From positions 62,001-126,000 of the forward strand of contig JADFMN010000002.1 in NCBI GenBank assembly GCA_022563855.1: a stretch of DNA of 64,000 nt, in the 5' to 3' direction. The position numbers were made by a program, and so were the translations under genes. This document shows, piece by piece, positions 8,933 through 18,179 of the stretch; positions within the stretch are counted from its first letter, which is position 1; each line of letters starts with the position of its first letter. The stretch is from Armatimonadota bacterium (lineage in GTDB: Bacteria > Armatimonadota > Fimbriimonadia > Fimbriimonadales > Fimbriimonadaceae). The notes under the pieces were generated by a model. It was not told where the DNA came from and ran no database searches. It saw only the letters and a program-made list of their open reading frames with translations.

Positions 8933-10345
8933 TCACGTGTCAAGTAGATTTAGGGCATTTCGAAGTTCATCGATGTGACTCGCGGTGTGGGTGCTAGACC
9001 CGGGATTCCAGTAGAGCGTGTGGCTGAAGAATCCGAGACGCTTGTGGGTCGAGACGGGAACGTCACGCACTCCGCGCCCAAAGATCCTGGAAACAGGACC
9101 GCCAATCTGATCGCCGTGAATGACGAAGTGCGTAGGAAAGTAGAGGTTCGTCCAGCGGGTAAGGCCAAAGACAGCGGCGTGGTGGGGCGCGCGATGAGCC
9201 TGCCCAGGTGGTTTGTACGAAAACCTGCCGTCCTCGAGCACCGGAGGGCAGATAGGAAACTCGCGATCGTTCTGCTTTCGGTCCAGGTCCTCTCCATGCT
9301 TGGCCATGAGGATCTCAGCATGAGCAAGCGGACTGCCCAACGTGACAAAATCGGTCACTCGCCAAGTCAGACCGTTCTCGGTCAGCTCTCTCAACACTTC
9401 TCGCTGTCGAATCTGATACTTCACGGCGTTGAACTCTCCGGCCACCGGGTCCTGCTCCAATTTGTCCAGGACTACTCGCTCCCGAGCCTTATAGTCGCCA
9501 GGCTTGAATTTACCGGCATCCTGGTCAAGCTTCAACTGGTCTAAGGCCTTACTCCGCCTATCCTCATACGCGTCAGACCGGAACTTGCGAGCTGCCAGGT
9601 CGCTCTCTAGCGCTCCGAGCTTTGGGTGATCCTTGTCCTTGTCTGCAGTGCGATTGTGGAGTGCCCACGCATACGTCAGAATGTCGTAACCGATGACGCT
9701 CCCAAGACTGTGACCGACGACGATGACGCGCTTGTAGCCGGCCTCGTGGAGCTTTTGCAGCAGGTCCACACCCTTCGTTCTGATCTCCTGTCGTCTCTTG
9801 ATATTGCCTGGCGTTGCGTTGAGGTAGCGGGCAGCGTCTCCGACAACCTTCTTAATGACTGGTACGACGACCAAGGCCACCAGCGCACTAACGACTCTGG
9901 CCGACGACTCACGGAGGATTTCGAATTGCAAGTGTTCCGGGAGCGATCTCATGAAGACGAGGTAGGCGAAAACCAAGATCAGACCTACGATCAGGGTCCA
10001 GGTCAGGACGAGATGGCCGGGCAATTTCCAGGGCCAGCGGAGAAGGATGATCCTCGCCCAAGCAATAACATGGGCAGCCGACGTGCCCTCCATCATGTGC
10101 GCCCAATAAAACTCAAAGAAGTCGGTTCTGACGCCGTCCGCGTTTTGACCGGTGGTTAACCGTCGTAGCTCGAAACTGTCGGAAATCGTGTCCGGCTTGC
10201 TCCACACCGTGTCGACTCCGTACGGGTGGTGCACCGATTCGTCATCGGACCATACGGTCTTCACGAAGCCGCGCAGAGTCTCCATCGGGCGTTGTTCTCC
10301 TACCCCGTGGATCAGGAGAACAGCCTGCTTGTCTTTGTTGTCCAT
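8933..10345 (-). CDS. Alpha/beta-hydrolase (lipase-like) with membrane segments
   Basis: 470 residues. It opens with VLLIHGVGEQRP, the oxyanion-hole strand of many PGAP1/lipase-type hydrolases, and has the nucleophile elbow VVGHSLGSVIGYDIL (Ser about residue 220). Between them lie one or two hydrophobic spans (about residues 117-135 and 148-165) that probably anchor it in the membrane. A long charged insert (about 245-320) follows, with repeated KF(K/R)xxxYxxR-type helices. A late VTLGSPLAH and a C-terminal FSHTLYW could supply the remaining triad residues. Substrate unknown; an esterase or lipase acting at the membrane is the family expectation. It stands alone on the minus strand. Confidence 0.82.
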   Translation of the reverse strand: MDNKDKQAVLLIHGVGEQRPMETLRGFVKTVWSDDESVHHPYGVDTVWSKPDTISDSFELRRLTTGQNADGVRTDFFEFYWAHMMEGTSAAHVIAWARIILLRWPWKLPGHLVLTWTLIVGLILVFAYLVFMRSLPEHLQFEILRESSARVVSALVALVVVPVIKKVVGDAARYLNATPGNIKRRQEIRTKGVDLLQKLHEAGYKRVIVVGHSLGSVIGYDILTYAWALHNRTADKDKDHPKLGALESDLAARKFRSDAYEDRRSKALDQLKLDQDAGKFKPGDYKARERVVLDKLEQDPVAGEFNAVKYQIRQREVLRELTENGLTWRVTDFVTLGSPLAHAEILMAKHGEDLDRKQNDREFPICPPVLEDGRFSYKPPGQAHRAPHHAAVFGLTRWTNLYFPTHFVIHGDQIGGPVSRIFGRGVRDVPVSTHKRLGFFSHTLYWNPGSSTHTASHIDELRNALNLLDT

Positions 10346-10787
10346 AGCTTAGATTAACTCAAGGTTTCTCAGAGTAAACTGATACGATTCGTCGGGCTTG
10401 GATCTGAAACCGATCTAGGCTCACAACGCCTTGATCATAGCAGGCCCTGCACCTCAGGGAGCCTTTCACTCAGTGATTTGTTGCCACTGTCATTCTTGCA
10501 GTCCACAATTCATGATAATTTAAGGTTAGGCTGTGAAGTATCCATAATGATTTAGTGGCATTGTTACCACTGGAATCCTTGATGAAGGCCTTCCTGCTTC
10601 AGTACTTCGGCACTCGCCGATGCCTGTACTTTTCTCCAGGCATTCAGCATTTTGGCCGACTGAGGATCGCATGTGCGGGGCATCTATAGACAATCGGCGG
10701 TGGCAACGCGAGACGCGCTCATGACCGGCTATCTCCGGTGTGAGAGGCCGAGCTGATCGAGGGCTTAAAGCGCCAGTCGGCTCGTTC
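10346..10787. other. Intergenic region, no gene seen
   Basis: About 440 bases without a credible gene. It contains the second copy of a 17-mer (10409-10425) shared with 7464-7480, 64 bases upstream of the hydrolase start. A loosely palindromic AT-rich stretch lies at 10500-10580. No terminator or RNA gene recognised. Confidence 0.4.
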
Positions 10788-12056
10788 TTAGGACGGAGCC
10801 GAAACTACGGGTCTCTTCACGTCAGGCAACGGGATACGAAACCAGATCGGCATATGGTCACTGACTTTGTGCTCGAATCGCTTGACGAACGCCTTCTGAT
10901 CTGCCTCGGACAACTGCTCGAACGGTTTGCCTTTCAGCGCTTCGCTAAACAGGTTGACGAAGTCGAACACGCCATAATCCTGCCCTCGCTCGGTCGATCC
11001 TGCCTCTTCGTTCTTGAGTTGCTTGAGCCGCTCGTCTCGCGAGAAGAAGCCGATTTGGTCGAAGGTCTCCTTCAAGCGAGCGTTGGTTCGCAACAGCCTT
11101 CCGTCGCTACCCATAAACTGCTGGCCTTCACGCCTAGGGTGCGAATGGAGGAACGGAAAGTAAACGTTTACCTCTCTGCCTCCTTTCCTGTTCAGCTCGT
11201 CGATCAACTCTATGATCCGCCGGCGATCGTTTTCCGGTTTGTCGAAATCCAGATTTAAGTCGCCCAACAGCAAGATGTTCAGCGAGTCGTTGACGTCTCC
11301 CTGCTGCACGCGGCCCATGATCCAGGCCATCAAGGCCTCGAACTCTTGGCGACGGTCTTCAATATAGGTTCCGAAGAACAGGTGCGCGTTTATCGCCATG
11401 AAGGTGTAACATTCAGCGCCTGGATGACCGCGAATTTCAAACATCACGCCGAATGGCGTGCGGATGAACGAGACGAACACCGGCATCTTTATCGGAAAAA
11501 CGGGTTTCCTCGGCGCACTGCCGCCATCAGTCTTGAATTTGTCAAACAACTCGTTATACTTTTTAAGCTTTTTGACGTATTTCTTGTCCTTCTTCGCTTT
11601 TTCCACGGCTTGGTGGATGGACTGCTCATTTTCTCCGATGATCTGCAGAACCTTGGAACGATCATAAGTAACGTCCGTTACCATTTCCTTGCGGTTCACG
11701 ATTGTCCAGTTGAATATGAACGCCAATCGTTCGGCCAATCCACCTTCGTTCGGAAATGAGCCCGTAGTGTCTGATATCACCATTCCAAATTCGTCGCCCA
11801 TCAATTGCTTGAGGTGGCGCAGGCCGTCAACTTTTTCCAGCACCTCCTGCACTGCCAGCAAGTCGAAGTGCCGAAACACGTCCGCGAAGAATTGCCAAGT
11901 GTGAGCGTCACGCTTGCTTTTAGCCCCCAGCTTGCGGATGTTGGCGGAGGCAACGACGGCCGACCCATAGACGCGGGCCGGTATTCCATAACGTTGCGGA
12001 TCGGCGTTGAGTCTAACGCGAATCTTCTGCCATTCGGTCGCTGTGAATTTTGCCAT
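10788..12056 (-). CDS. Endonuclease/exonuclease/phosphatase-family protein
   Basis: 422 residues with the ordered EEP (DNase I-like) motifs: ASANIRKLG (substrate Asn), FDLLAVQEV (metal-binding Glu), AINAHL (catalytic His), LLLGDLNLDF (Asp/Asn pair) and the terminal SDHMPIWF (catalytic Asp-His). A Lys-rich insert at about residues 155-185 (KAKKDKKYVKKLKKYNEL) is extra relative to minimal family members and may bind nucleic acid. No signal peptide. ATG start with GGAG nine bases upstream. All catalytic residues appear intact, so it should be an active phosphodiesterase or nuclease; the substrate cannot be told. It stands alone between long intergenic regions. Confidence 0.85.
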   Translation of the reverse strand: MAKFTATEWQKIRVRLNADPQRYGIPARVYGSAVVASANIRKLGAKSKRDAHTWQFFADVFRHFDLLAVQEVLEKVDGLRHLKQLMGDEFGMVISDTTGSFPNEGGLAERLAFIFNWTIVNRKEMVTDVTYDRSKVLQIIGENEQSIHQAVEKAKKDKKYVKKLKKYNELFDKFKTDGGSAPRKPVFPIKMPVFVSFIRTPFGVMFEIRGHPGAECYTFMAINAHLFFGTYIEDRRQEFEALMAWIMGRVQQGDVNDSLNILLLGDLNLDFDKPENDRRRIIELIDELNRKGGREVNVYFPFLHSHPRREGQQFMGSDGRLLRTNARLKETFDQIGFFSRDERLKQLKNEEAGSTERGQDYGVFDFVNLFSEALKGKPFEQLSEADQKAFVKRFEHKVSDHMPIWFRIPLPDVKRPVVSAPS

Positions 12057-12439
12057 CTCAGTGTCTCCAGCGAAGTTAACTCAGTCCCAAGCCCAACAGG
12101 AGAACAATGATTCTACACGGACTTGCAGGTGTAAAGAATCTTCTGCATTTCATTTCATGGAATTTTCATCCTGGAACTCCTGCCGGAGCCGGTGCCGTTC
12201 CGGGGCAACGCTCATGGATCAGGGGGAAGTTTGGTGGAACTCTGGTACTCTGTAGAAAGGAGGCTTGACAGCGTGGGGAACCTGCAGGAAAGGTCGTATA
12301 TGCGAGGGGTTTATCGGTCTCCTTGGCCTAGCGAGGCCGGGACGCCTGGCAGAGGCCATAGGTCGGCTTCGGCGGACGGCCGTTTTGATGCGCTCCGCCT
12401 GTCCCCCTTCCATGCCCTGACTGACAGGCGGGTGTACGA
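12057..12439. other. Divergent intergenic region upstream of the Liv operon
   Basis: About 380 bases separating the minus-strand EEP gene from the plus-strand Liv operon; it should contain both promoters. A short hairpin GGCCT/AGGCC lies near 12325-12338. No riboswitch fold or clear promoter boxes could be assigned. Confidence 0.4.
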
Positions 12440-13612
12440 ATGAGCGCAACCGTAAAACGCCGGGCCCCTTGGGCCGTCATCATCGTCGCCGCCTTTATCG
12501 TCGTCGCGGCCATCGCGTACTTTGCGACGCGACGCACAGCAGACCCCAACGAGCGAGATGTTTTGAAAGTGGGCGTAATCCTACCGCTAACCGGCAGCCT
12601 TGCGGAAGGCGGACGGCAGGCGCTACGGGGGCTCGAATTGGCCGTTGACAGATATAACGAAACCGCCGACACGTACCGCATTAAGTTGATCGTTGAGGAC
12701 TCAAGGTCCGAGCCGAGGGACGGGGTAACCGCGTTTCAGAAACTAGTGGCCGTGGACGGCGTAAAAGTCGTCGTGGGCGGTTTAATGAGTTCTGTCACCT
12801 TGGCAATAGCGCCAATCGCTGAACGCGAACAAGTGATTGTCCTGTCTCCAGGCTCCTCAAATCCCAAGGTAAGAGACGCAGGCGATTACATCTTTCGGAA
12901 TTGGGCCTCCGACGACTATGATGGGCGTGTTATGGCAGCTTACGCATTCGAGTCTCTGAACAAGCGAAGAGCGGCCGTCCTTTACATTAACAATGATTAT
13001 GGACTAGGCCTTGCTGAGGCATTCAGAATCACATTCGAGGAGCTTGGTGGCGAGGTTTCTCTTATGGAACCCTATGCGCAGGGTCAGTCAGACTTCAGAC
13101 CGCTTTTGGCCAAAGTGAGCGACTACGTAGTTGATTGCATATTCTTTCCCGGTCAGCCCAGCGAAAATGGGACGATTGTGAGACAGTGCCGCGAACTGGA
13201 TATCGTGGCAACCCTATTGGCCAATCTGTCCGTCGAGTCCCCAGATTTCGTCACCGCAGCTGCGGGGACACAGGCGGGAGTCATCTATAGCACACCTGCC
13301 TTTGACCCATCCTCAGACGAACCTACAGTCAAGGAGTTCGTCCGTGCCTTTAGCGACCAATACGGTGACCCCCCTGGCATTGTGGCTGGGCATGCCTTTG
13401 ACGCTGGAAACATACTCATCGAAGCCTTACGGCGAGCTGATTTTGACCTCGCCAGACTCAAACAGGAGCTCTATGGGATTGCAAACTTCGATGGAGTGAC
13501 AGGCGTAACGACATTTGACGAAAGAGGCGACGTTCACAAGGATGTCATGATCAAAGTGATCCAGCCAGACCTCAGTACGAGCGTGTTGCAGAGGTATTCA
13601 CCGCATTCGTGA
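12440..13612 (+). CDS. Liv-type ABC transporter substrate-binding protein
   Basis: 390 residues. An N-terminal membrane helix (AVIIVAAFIVVAAIAYFAT, about residues 11-29) serves as signal anchor, then a periplasmic-binding-protein type I fold. Family hallmarks: KVGVILPLTGSLAEGGRQAL, VVVGGLMSSVTLAIAPIAE, VIVLSPGSSNPKVRDA, FRNWASDDYDG, AVLYINNDYGLGLAEAF and a late GVTGVTTFDERGD. These resemble leucine/isoleucine/valine or amide-binding proteins. It heads an operon with an HD/methyltransferase fusion, two permeases and two ATPases, so it supplies ligand to that importer. The ligand cannot be read from the sequence. Confidence 0.9.
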   Translation: MSATVKRRAPWAVIIVAAFIVVAAIAYFATRRTADPNERDVLKVGVILPLTGSLAEGGRQALRGLELAVDRYNETADTYRIKLIVEDSRSEPRDGVTAFQKLVAVDGVKVVVGGLMSSVTLAIAPIAEREQVIVLSPGSSNPKVRDAGDYIFRNWASDDYDGRVMAAYAFESLNKRRAAVLYINNDYGLGLAEAFRITFEELGGEVSLMEPYAQGQSDFRPLLAKVSDYVVDCIFFPGQPSENGTIVRQCRELDIVATLLANLSVESPDFVTAAAGTQAGVIYSTPAFDPSSDEPTVKEFVRAFSDQYGDPPGIVAGHAFDAGNILIEALRRADFDLARLKQELYGIANFDGVTGVTTFDERGDVHKDVMIKVIQPDLSTSVLQRYSPHS

Positions 13613-13629
13613 TGAAATGCTAAGGGCTT

Positions 13630-13645
13630 AGGAGCCGTAATTATG
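13630..13645 (+). promoter_or_regulatory. Strong ribosome-binding site and ATG out of frame with the following gene
   Basis: AGGAG at 13630-13634 is 8 bases before the ATG at 13643. Read straight through, this ATG encodes only about 24 residues before a TAG. One base added (or two removed) in the adjacent C run joins it to the long HD/methyltransferase frame. Confidence 0.75.
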
Positions 13646-13652
13646 ACCTCGA

Positions 13653-13661
13653 CCCCCCCCC
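13653..13661 (+). repeat. Homopolymer of nine C inside the gene start, candidate phase-variation tract
   Basis: The C9 run lies three codons after the ATG at 13643. With ten C, the ATG runs through Pro codons directly into the open frame that begins at 13675. With nine it is out of frame. Poly-C or poly-G tracts of this length next to a start are classical slipped-strand switch sites, but a homopolymer miscount in the assembly would look the same. Confidence 0.6.
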
Positions 13662-13674
13662 TGTTACTTCCGGT

Positions 13675-15621
13675 TTGGACGTATTCAAGAAAACTCTCAG
13701 TGGCCATTCCGAGCTAGGCCGCGGGTACGAAGACTTATGGGACACAGCGTACGACCATTGGACCAGGTTTGTACAAGCTGGCAATAAGAAGGACATATCG
13801 CAAGGGTGGGATCACTGCAGGAGGGTTGAACTGAACCTGTGGCGCCTTCTGCGGAAACACTGGGACCAATTTTCTTGGGAGTCCCTTTATATTCTTACTG
13901 CATGTGCTGCACTCCACGATATTGGCAAGCTGGGTTGCGAGATACCGGATCACGGCAAACTGGCCTACCAGATCATTCGGAAAGACGATAAGGGATTTTT
14001 CCACGATGTAGCAACGCGTGAAATCGTCGCCGGCATCGCCCTGTATCACTCAGGAGGTGACACCTCCCAGTTGGAGGACAGCGTGGAACTGGGAAGAACC
14101 GCAATGCTGGTTCACCCAATGGCGTTAGCCGCCATTTTCAGAATGGCAGACATGATGGACACCACGATGGATAGAGTGTCCGTACGCCTCATAGAGGAGA
14201 AAATCCCCGGAATAGAAAAGTATACACCCGTCGCTGAAATCAGGAGTGCGATAGCGCGCATTGAGATTCACCCACAGTACCCAACAGTAGTCAAAGTCGT
14301 TTGCGATTCAGAGGATAAACGCCTAGTGGATCTTGTCTTCAAATACGTTGTAAAGATGAACGCAGAACTGGGAGACGATCATAAGAGACTCATGCTAAAC
14401 GTTCCCACCACGTACATGCACGGGAAAACACTGCGGACGGACAGAATATTGTTACCTCACGAGTTCCTCCTGGAACGAAGGGGAGAATCGAACGACTTTG
14501 ATTTGGAGACACCGGTGAAAGCACGCTCCACAAAGCGAAAAGTCAGCAAACGTGGCTCTGGAGCCACTAAGTCCGGTGACGGCAAACAGCGCACAAGAGA
14601 CAGGCGTGAGCCAGAAGAAGCCTCTGCTGGCTGGGGAGTACTTAGTTTCCCCGATCTGCGTCGGACCTCTTTTTACTACAAGCAGCATCTCTGCGAACAG
14701 TTGGAGAGGTCCGACGAGATTGATCACCGGTATCTATACTGGGGGTTGGAAGGAGCAGAGGCGTGGTTAAAAGTCACCAACGATCGCCGATACGAGCTGG
14801 CGAGGCTCACGTACGATCAGGTGCACAATGCGCTGGACTCCCTGCTTGACGATATTGTGGATGACACACTACCGGGCATGGATTACGTGAGCCTTGGCCC
14901 GGGTGACGGTGAAAAGGATGCACTAATGCTGGAGGGACTGTATCGCAGGCTTGGTAGCTCTCGAACGTGTACGTACTATCCCGTCGACTTCAGCTACCAT
15001 CTTGTTCGTTGGACATTGGCCTATCTGGAAACGCACATGGTGGGGGGAAGCATAGGTGACTGGTACACCCATAAAGTAGACAAGCGCCCTTTCCTGTGTG
15101 ACTTCCTACAACTTCCAGACTCTGATCACGGTTTTTGGAACACAGGATGGCCCAAGCTGTTTGCGCTCTTAGGGAGCACACTAGGCAATTTTGCCGAACT
15201 GAAATTACTTCGGGCCATTGCCCATGCAATGTCCGAAAATGACTGGTTGCTCATAGACGCCGAACTGCACGCTGACCGTACTGATGACGAGCTGTTACAA
15301 CAGTATTCGGACACTGGGAAGCTAATGACCTTTCTATCGACTCCATTCCATTATTTAGAAGGTGCTACACCTCCCGATGGGGAGAAGTTGCGAGCTACCG
15401 TCGAAGATGGCTTTAGTGATATTGATGGGTCGAAGAGTGTAGTAGTCCGGTACGAGTTCGACAGCAGGGATATCGTGCTGACGAAAACAACTAAGTATGA
15501 CGCCGATAGGCTGAAGATACGGCTGTGGGATTCTGGCTTTCAGGTGACCCGCGAATTCGGCGACGGCGGCCGCTGTTTGCTGTGGCTGCTAAAGACGCGC
15601 TCAACGGGCAGCGGGCAGTAG
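13675..15621 (+). CDS. HD-domain / EgtD-like SAM methyltransferase fusion
   Basis: At least 648 residues; the likely true start is the ATG at 13643, joined across the C9 tract, because the TTG at 13675 has no ribosome-binding site. N-terminal HD phosphohydrolase domain (about 45-165) with H47, the H81-D82 pair (ALHDIGKLG), H125 (LYHSGGD) and D159 (FRMADMMD). A basic linker (about 280-320) follows. The C-terminal domain (about 325-645) matches EgtD-like histidine N-methyltransferases: SLGPGDGEKD (SAM site, about 405), LLGSTLGNF (about 498) and LIDAELHAD. Known EgtD makes hercynine; the substrate here is unknown. The gene lies between the binding protein and permeases of a Liv-type importer and only 21 bases before the permease. 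The domain pairing is unusual. Confidence 0.8.
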   Translation: MDVFKKTLSGHSELGRGYEDLWDTAYDHWTRFVQAGNKKDISQGWDHCRRVELNLWRLLRKHWDQFSWESLYILTACAALHDIGKLGCEIPDHGKLAYQIIRKDDKGFFHDVATREIVAGIALYHSGGDTSQLEDSVELGRTAMLVHPMALAAIFRMADMMDTTMDRVSVRLIEEKIPGIEKYTPVAEIRSAIARIEIHPQYPTVVKVVCDSEDKRLVDLVFKYVVKMNAELGDDHKRLMLNVPTTYMHGKTLRTDRILLPHEFLLERRGESNDFDLETPVKARSTKRKVSKRGSGATKSGDGKQRTRDRREPEEASAGWGVLSFPDLRRTSFYYKQHLCEQLERSDEIDHRYLYWGLEGAEAWLKVTNDRRYELARLTYDQVHNALDSLLDDIVDDTLPGMDYVSLGPGDGEKDALMLEGLYRRLGSSRTCTYYPVDFSYHLVRWTLAYLETHMVGGSIGDWYTHKVDKRPFLCDFLQLPDSDHGFWNTGWPKLFALLGSTLGNFAELKLLRAIAHAMSENDWLLIDAELHADRTDDELLQQYSDTGKLMTFLSTPFHYLEGATPPDGEKLRATVEDGFSDIDGSKSVVVRYEFDSRDIVLTKTTKYDADRLKIRLWDSGFQVTREFGDGGRCLLWLLKTRSTGSGQ

Positions 15622-15642
15622 ATCCTCGCCTTACTGCCCGGG

Positions 15643-16542
15643 TTGGGCTACACTGTACGAAACATCGTGGTACAGATCCTGGGAAATGGGTTAAGCGCGG
15701 GCTCCGCATTTGCGCTGCTCGCCCTGGGCTTCGCGCTCATCTTTCAAACGACCCGTTTCTTCCACTTCGCCCACGGGGCGGTGGTGACGGCGGGGGCGTA
15801 TCTGACGTTCCTATTCGCCGTGATTCTCGGCTGGCCGCTGTGGGTTGCGGCGGTGTTGGCGATCATCCTGGCCGGTGTGTTGGGCGTGTTGATGGAGCTG
15901 GGCGTCTTTCGGCCGATGCGAAAGAAGGGGGCGACGCCGTTCGTGCTGTTGCTAGCGTCCCTGGGGTTGTTCGTGGTCATTCAGAACGTCATCTCAATGA
16001 TCTTCGGCGACGGCGTGAAGACCTTGAGATCCGGAGTCGTTCAAGAAGGCATCCCGATCCTCGGCGCGCGCATCACGCCTATTCAGATCTGGACCATCGC
16101 CATCGCGGTCATACTGTTCGTCGCGGTAAGCCTCTTCCTGTCCCGAACTCGCATGGGAAAAGCGATGCGCGCGGTGGCGAACGACCCCGAGTTAGCGTAC
16201 GTTTCCGGCATCGGGAGCGACCGGATCATCCTGTGTACCTTCTTCATCGGCTCCTGCCTGGCTGCGGTGGCGGCCATCCTGATCGCCCTGGACGTTGACA
16301 TGACGCCGACCATGGGGATGAACGCGCTGTTGATGGGCGTGGTGGCGGTCATCATCGGCGGCGTGGGCAGCGTGCCCGGCGCGGCACTGGGGGGGCTGTT
16401 GCTGGGCCTGGCGCGCAGTTTCGGCGTGTGGCAAATCAACTCCGCGTGGCAGGACGCGATTGCATTCGGCATCCTGCTGCTGTTCCTGCTGTTTCGGCCC
16501 CAGGGCTTCTTCGGCAAGCCGCTACGGAAGGCGCAGGTATGA
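15643..16542 (+). CDS. livH: Liv-type ABC transporter permease (LivH-like)
   Basis: 299 residues with about eight transmembrane helices and the LivH pattern: GNGLSAGSAFALLALGFALI at the N-terminus, HFAHGAVVTAGAY, the cytoplasmic loop RTRMGKAMRAVANDPELAYV (coupling to the ATPase) and GGVGSVPGAALGGLLLG near the end. Together with the next gene it forms the inner-membrane pore. The start is uncertain: TTG at 15643 or GTG at 15667, neither with a clear ribosome-binding site, so translation may depend on coupling to the fusion gene 21 bases upstream. Confidence 0.9.
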   Translation: MGYTVRNIVVQILGNGLSAGSAFALLALGFALIFQTTRFFHFAHGAVVTAGAYLTFLFAVILGWPLWVAAVLAIILAGVLGVLMELGVFRPMRKKGATPFVLLLASLGLFVVIQNVISMIFGDGVKTLRSGVVQEGIPILGARITPIQIWTIAIAVILFVAVSLFLSRTRMGKAMRAVANDPELAYVSGIGSDRIILCTFFIGSCLAAVAAILIALDVDMTPTMGMNALLMGVVAVIIGGVGSVPGAALGGLLLGLARSFGVWQINSAWQDAIAFGILLLFLLFRPQGFFGKPLRKAQV

Positions 16543-17414
16543 ACTACCTGCTCCACGTCCTCATCCTGATCTGCATCTACATCATCCTTGCCGTTTCGCT
16601 GAACATCATCTCCGGTTACGGCGGGCTTCTTTCACTGGCACACGCCGCTTTCTTCGGTGTGGGTGCCTACACCGCCGCGCTGCTTTCGTTGCACTACGGC
16701 ACCCAGTTTCTGGCCAACATCGTCGCTGCCATCGTTCTTGCGGCGCTTTTGGGCGCGGTCGTCGGCGCGCCGTCGCTGAGGCTGCATGGCGATTACTTCA
16801 TCCTGGCGACGTTCGCCTTGCAGATCATCATATTTTCGGTCATGAACAACTGGATAGATTTAACCGGCGGCCCAATGGGTCTGCCCGGAATTCCGCAACC
16901 GAACCTGTTTGGGTGGGAGGTGAACACACACGCGGAGTTCTTAGCGCTGAGCCTTGGGCTGGCGGCACTTACGTTTCTGTTCGCCCACCGGCTGGTCAGC
17001 TCGCCGTTCGGCCGCGTGCTGAAGGCGATCCGCGAGGACGAAGTGTTCGCGCAGTCGCTGGGCAAGAACGTGGCGAAGTATAAGTTGGTCGTGTTTGCAA
17101 CCGGGGCGGCGCTGGCGTCGGTGGCCGGCGTGCTCTACGCGCAGTACATCACATTCATCGACCCGACGAGTTTCACCCTAATGGAGTCCATCTTCATTCT
17201 CTCTGTGGTCATCATCGGCGGCGCTGGGAACCTGTGGGGATCGGTGGTGGGTGCCGTTATGCTTGTGGCGATTCCCGAGCTGCTACGATTCGTAGGCATG
17301 CCGAGCGACATCGCGGCGAACATGCGGCAGATTCTGTATGGCGCGCTTCTGATGTTGTTCATGATGTATCGGTCGCAGGGAATAATAGGAGAGCACTCAT
17401 TCAGACAGAGATAG
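16539..17414 (+). CDS. livM: Liv-type ABC transporter permease (LivM-like)
   Basis: ATG at 16539 overlaps the upstream TGA by four bases (ATGA), so translation is coupled; a longer upstream frame from 16428 is rejected. 291 residues, with LivM signatures NIISGYGGLLSLAHAAFFGV, the RLHGDYFILATFA substrate-path segment, GRVLKAIREDEVFAQSLG (ATPase coupling loop) and GGAGNLWGSVVGA. It pairs with the LivH-like protein. Confidence 0.92.
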   Translation: MNYLLHVLILICIYIILAVSLNIISGYGGLLSLAHAAFFGVGAYTAALLSLHYGTQFLANIVAAIVLAALLGAVVGAPSLRLHGDYFILATFALQIIIFSVMNNWIDLTGGPMGLPGIPQPNLFGWEVNTHAEFLALSLGLAALTFLFAHRLVSSPFGRVLKAIREDEVFAQSLGKNVAKYKLVVFATGAALASVAGVLYAQYITFIDPTSFTLMESIFILSVVIIGGAGNLWGSVVGAVMLVAIPELLRFVGMPSDIAANMRQILYGALLMLFMMYRSQGIIGEHSFRQR

Positions 17415-17417
17415 GTT

Positions 17418-18179
17418 GTGCAGGAAGAACTGGTCTTGACGGTTGAGCGGGTGTCGAAGGCGTTCGGCGGAGTCCGCGCGCTTCAGGACTTCTCGTGCCG
17501 GATCGAGCCGCGAACCATCGTCGGCCTCATCGGGCCGAACGGCGCCGGCAAAACCACCCTTTTCAACGTCATCACAGGCTTCATCGCTCCCGACGCAGGA
17601 AGCGTGTCGCTGGACGGCAGAGAACTGACACGCCACGCCCCTTTCCGAATCGCACGAATGGGCATTAGCCGCACCTTCCAAGACCTACGGTTGCTGCGGC
17701 AGATGACGGTGCTTGACAACCTGCTCCTTGCCGGTACAGGCGGGCTGGGAGAAGGTCTCTGGTCTCCGTTCTTTTCTCCGCGCTGGCTGGCTGACCGGCG
17801 ACGGAGAAACGAACCGAGGGCGATGGACCTTCTGGAGTTCGTCGGGCTCGCTGACCAGGCGAACCACCTGGGCTCTGAACTCTCTTACGGCCAGCAGAAA
17901 CTGGTGGCATTGGCGTGCTGCCTGGCGACCGACCCGGATTTGCTCATGCTCGACGAGCCAGTCTCAGGCATCCATCCGGCACTTGTCGAGAAGATTCTCG
18001 AGATGATGCAAGGCTTCCCTAAGCAGGGGAAGACGGTCGTATTCATCGAGCACAACCTGGAAGCCGTTATGGAAGTGGCGGACAAAGTGATAGTAATGGA
18101 CGAGGGAAAGAAACTTACGGAAGGGGCACCGAGCATCATCAGAGACGACCCGCGAGTGATCGAGGCCTATTTGGAATGA
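17418..18179 (+). CDS. livG: Liv-type ABC transporter ATPase (LivG-like)
   Basis: 253 residues from a GTG three bases after the LivM stop. Walker A GPNGAGKTT, the LivG-specific GISRTFQDLRLL, signature motif LSYGQQKLVALA, Walker B LLMLDEPVSGIHP and H-loop VVFIEHNLEAV. The signature is YGQQ rather than SGGQ, common in LivG. It powers the importer with the LivF-like partner. The end overlaps the next start by four bases. Confidence 0.95.
   Translation: MQEELVLTVERVSKAFGGVRALQDFSCRIEPRTIVGLIGPNGAGKTTLFNVITGFIAPDAGSVSLDGRELTRHAPFRIARMGISRTFQDLRLLRQMTVLDNLLLAGTGGLGEGLWSPFFSPRWLADRRRRNEPRAMDLLEFVGLADQANHLGSELSYGQQKLVALACCLATDPDLLMLDEPVSGIHPALVEKILEMMQGFPKQGKTVVFIEHNLEAVMEVADKVIVMDEGKKLTEGAPSIIRDDPRVIEAYLE

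Noticed and set aside
8706-8978. Possible short protein after the membrane gene
   Set aside because: The terminator hairpin lies inside the frame, no ribosome-binding site precedes it and the translation beyond it is not protein-like.
16428-16538. Earlier start for the LivM-like gene
   Set aside because: It would overlap the LivH-like gene by over 100 bases; the ATGA overlap at 16539 gives a normal permease start.
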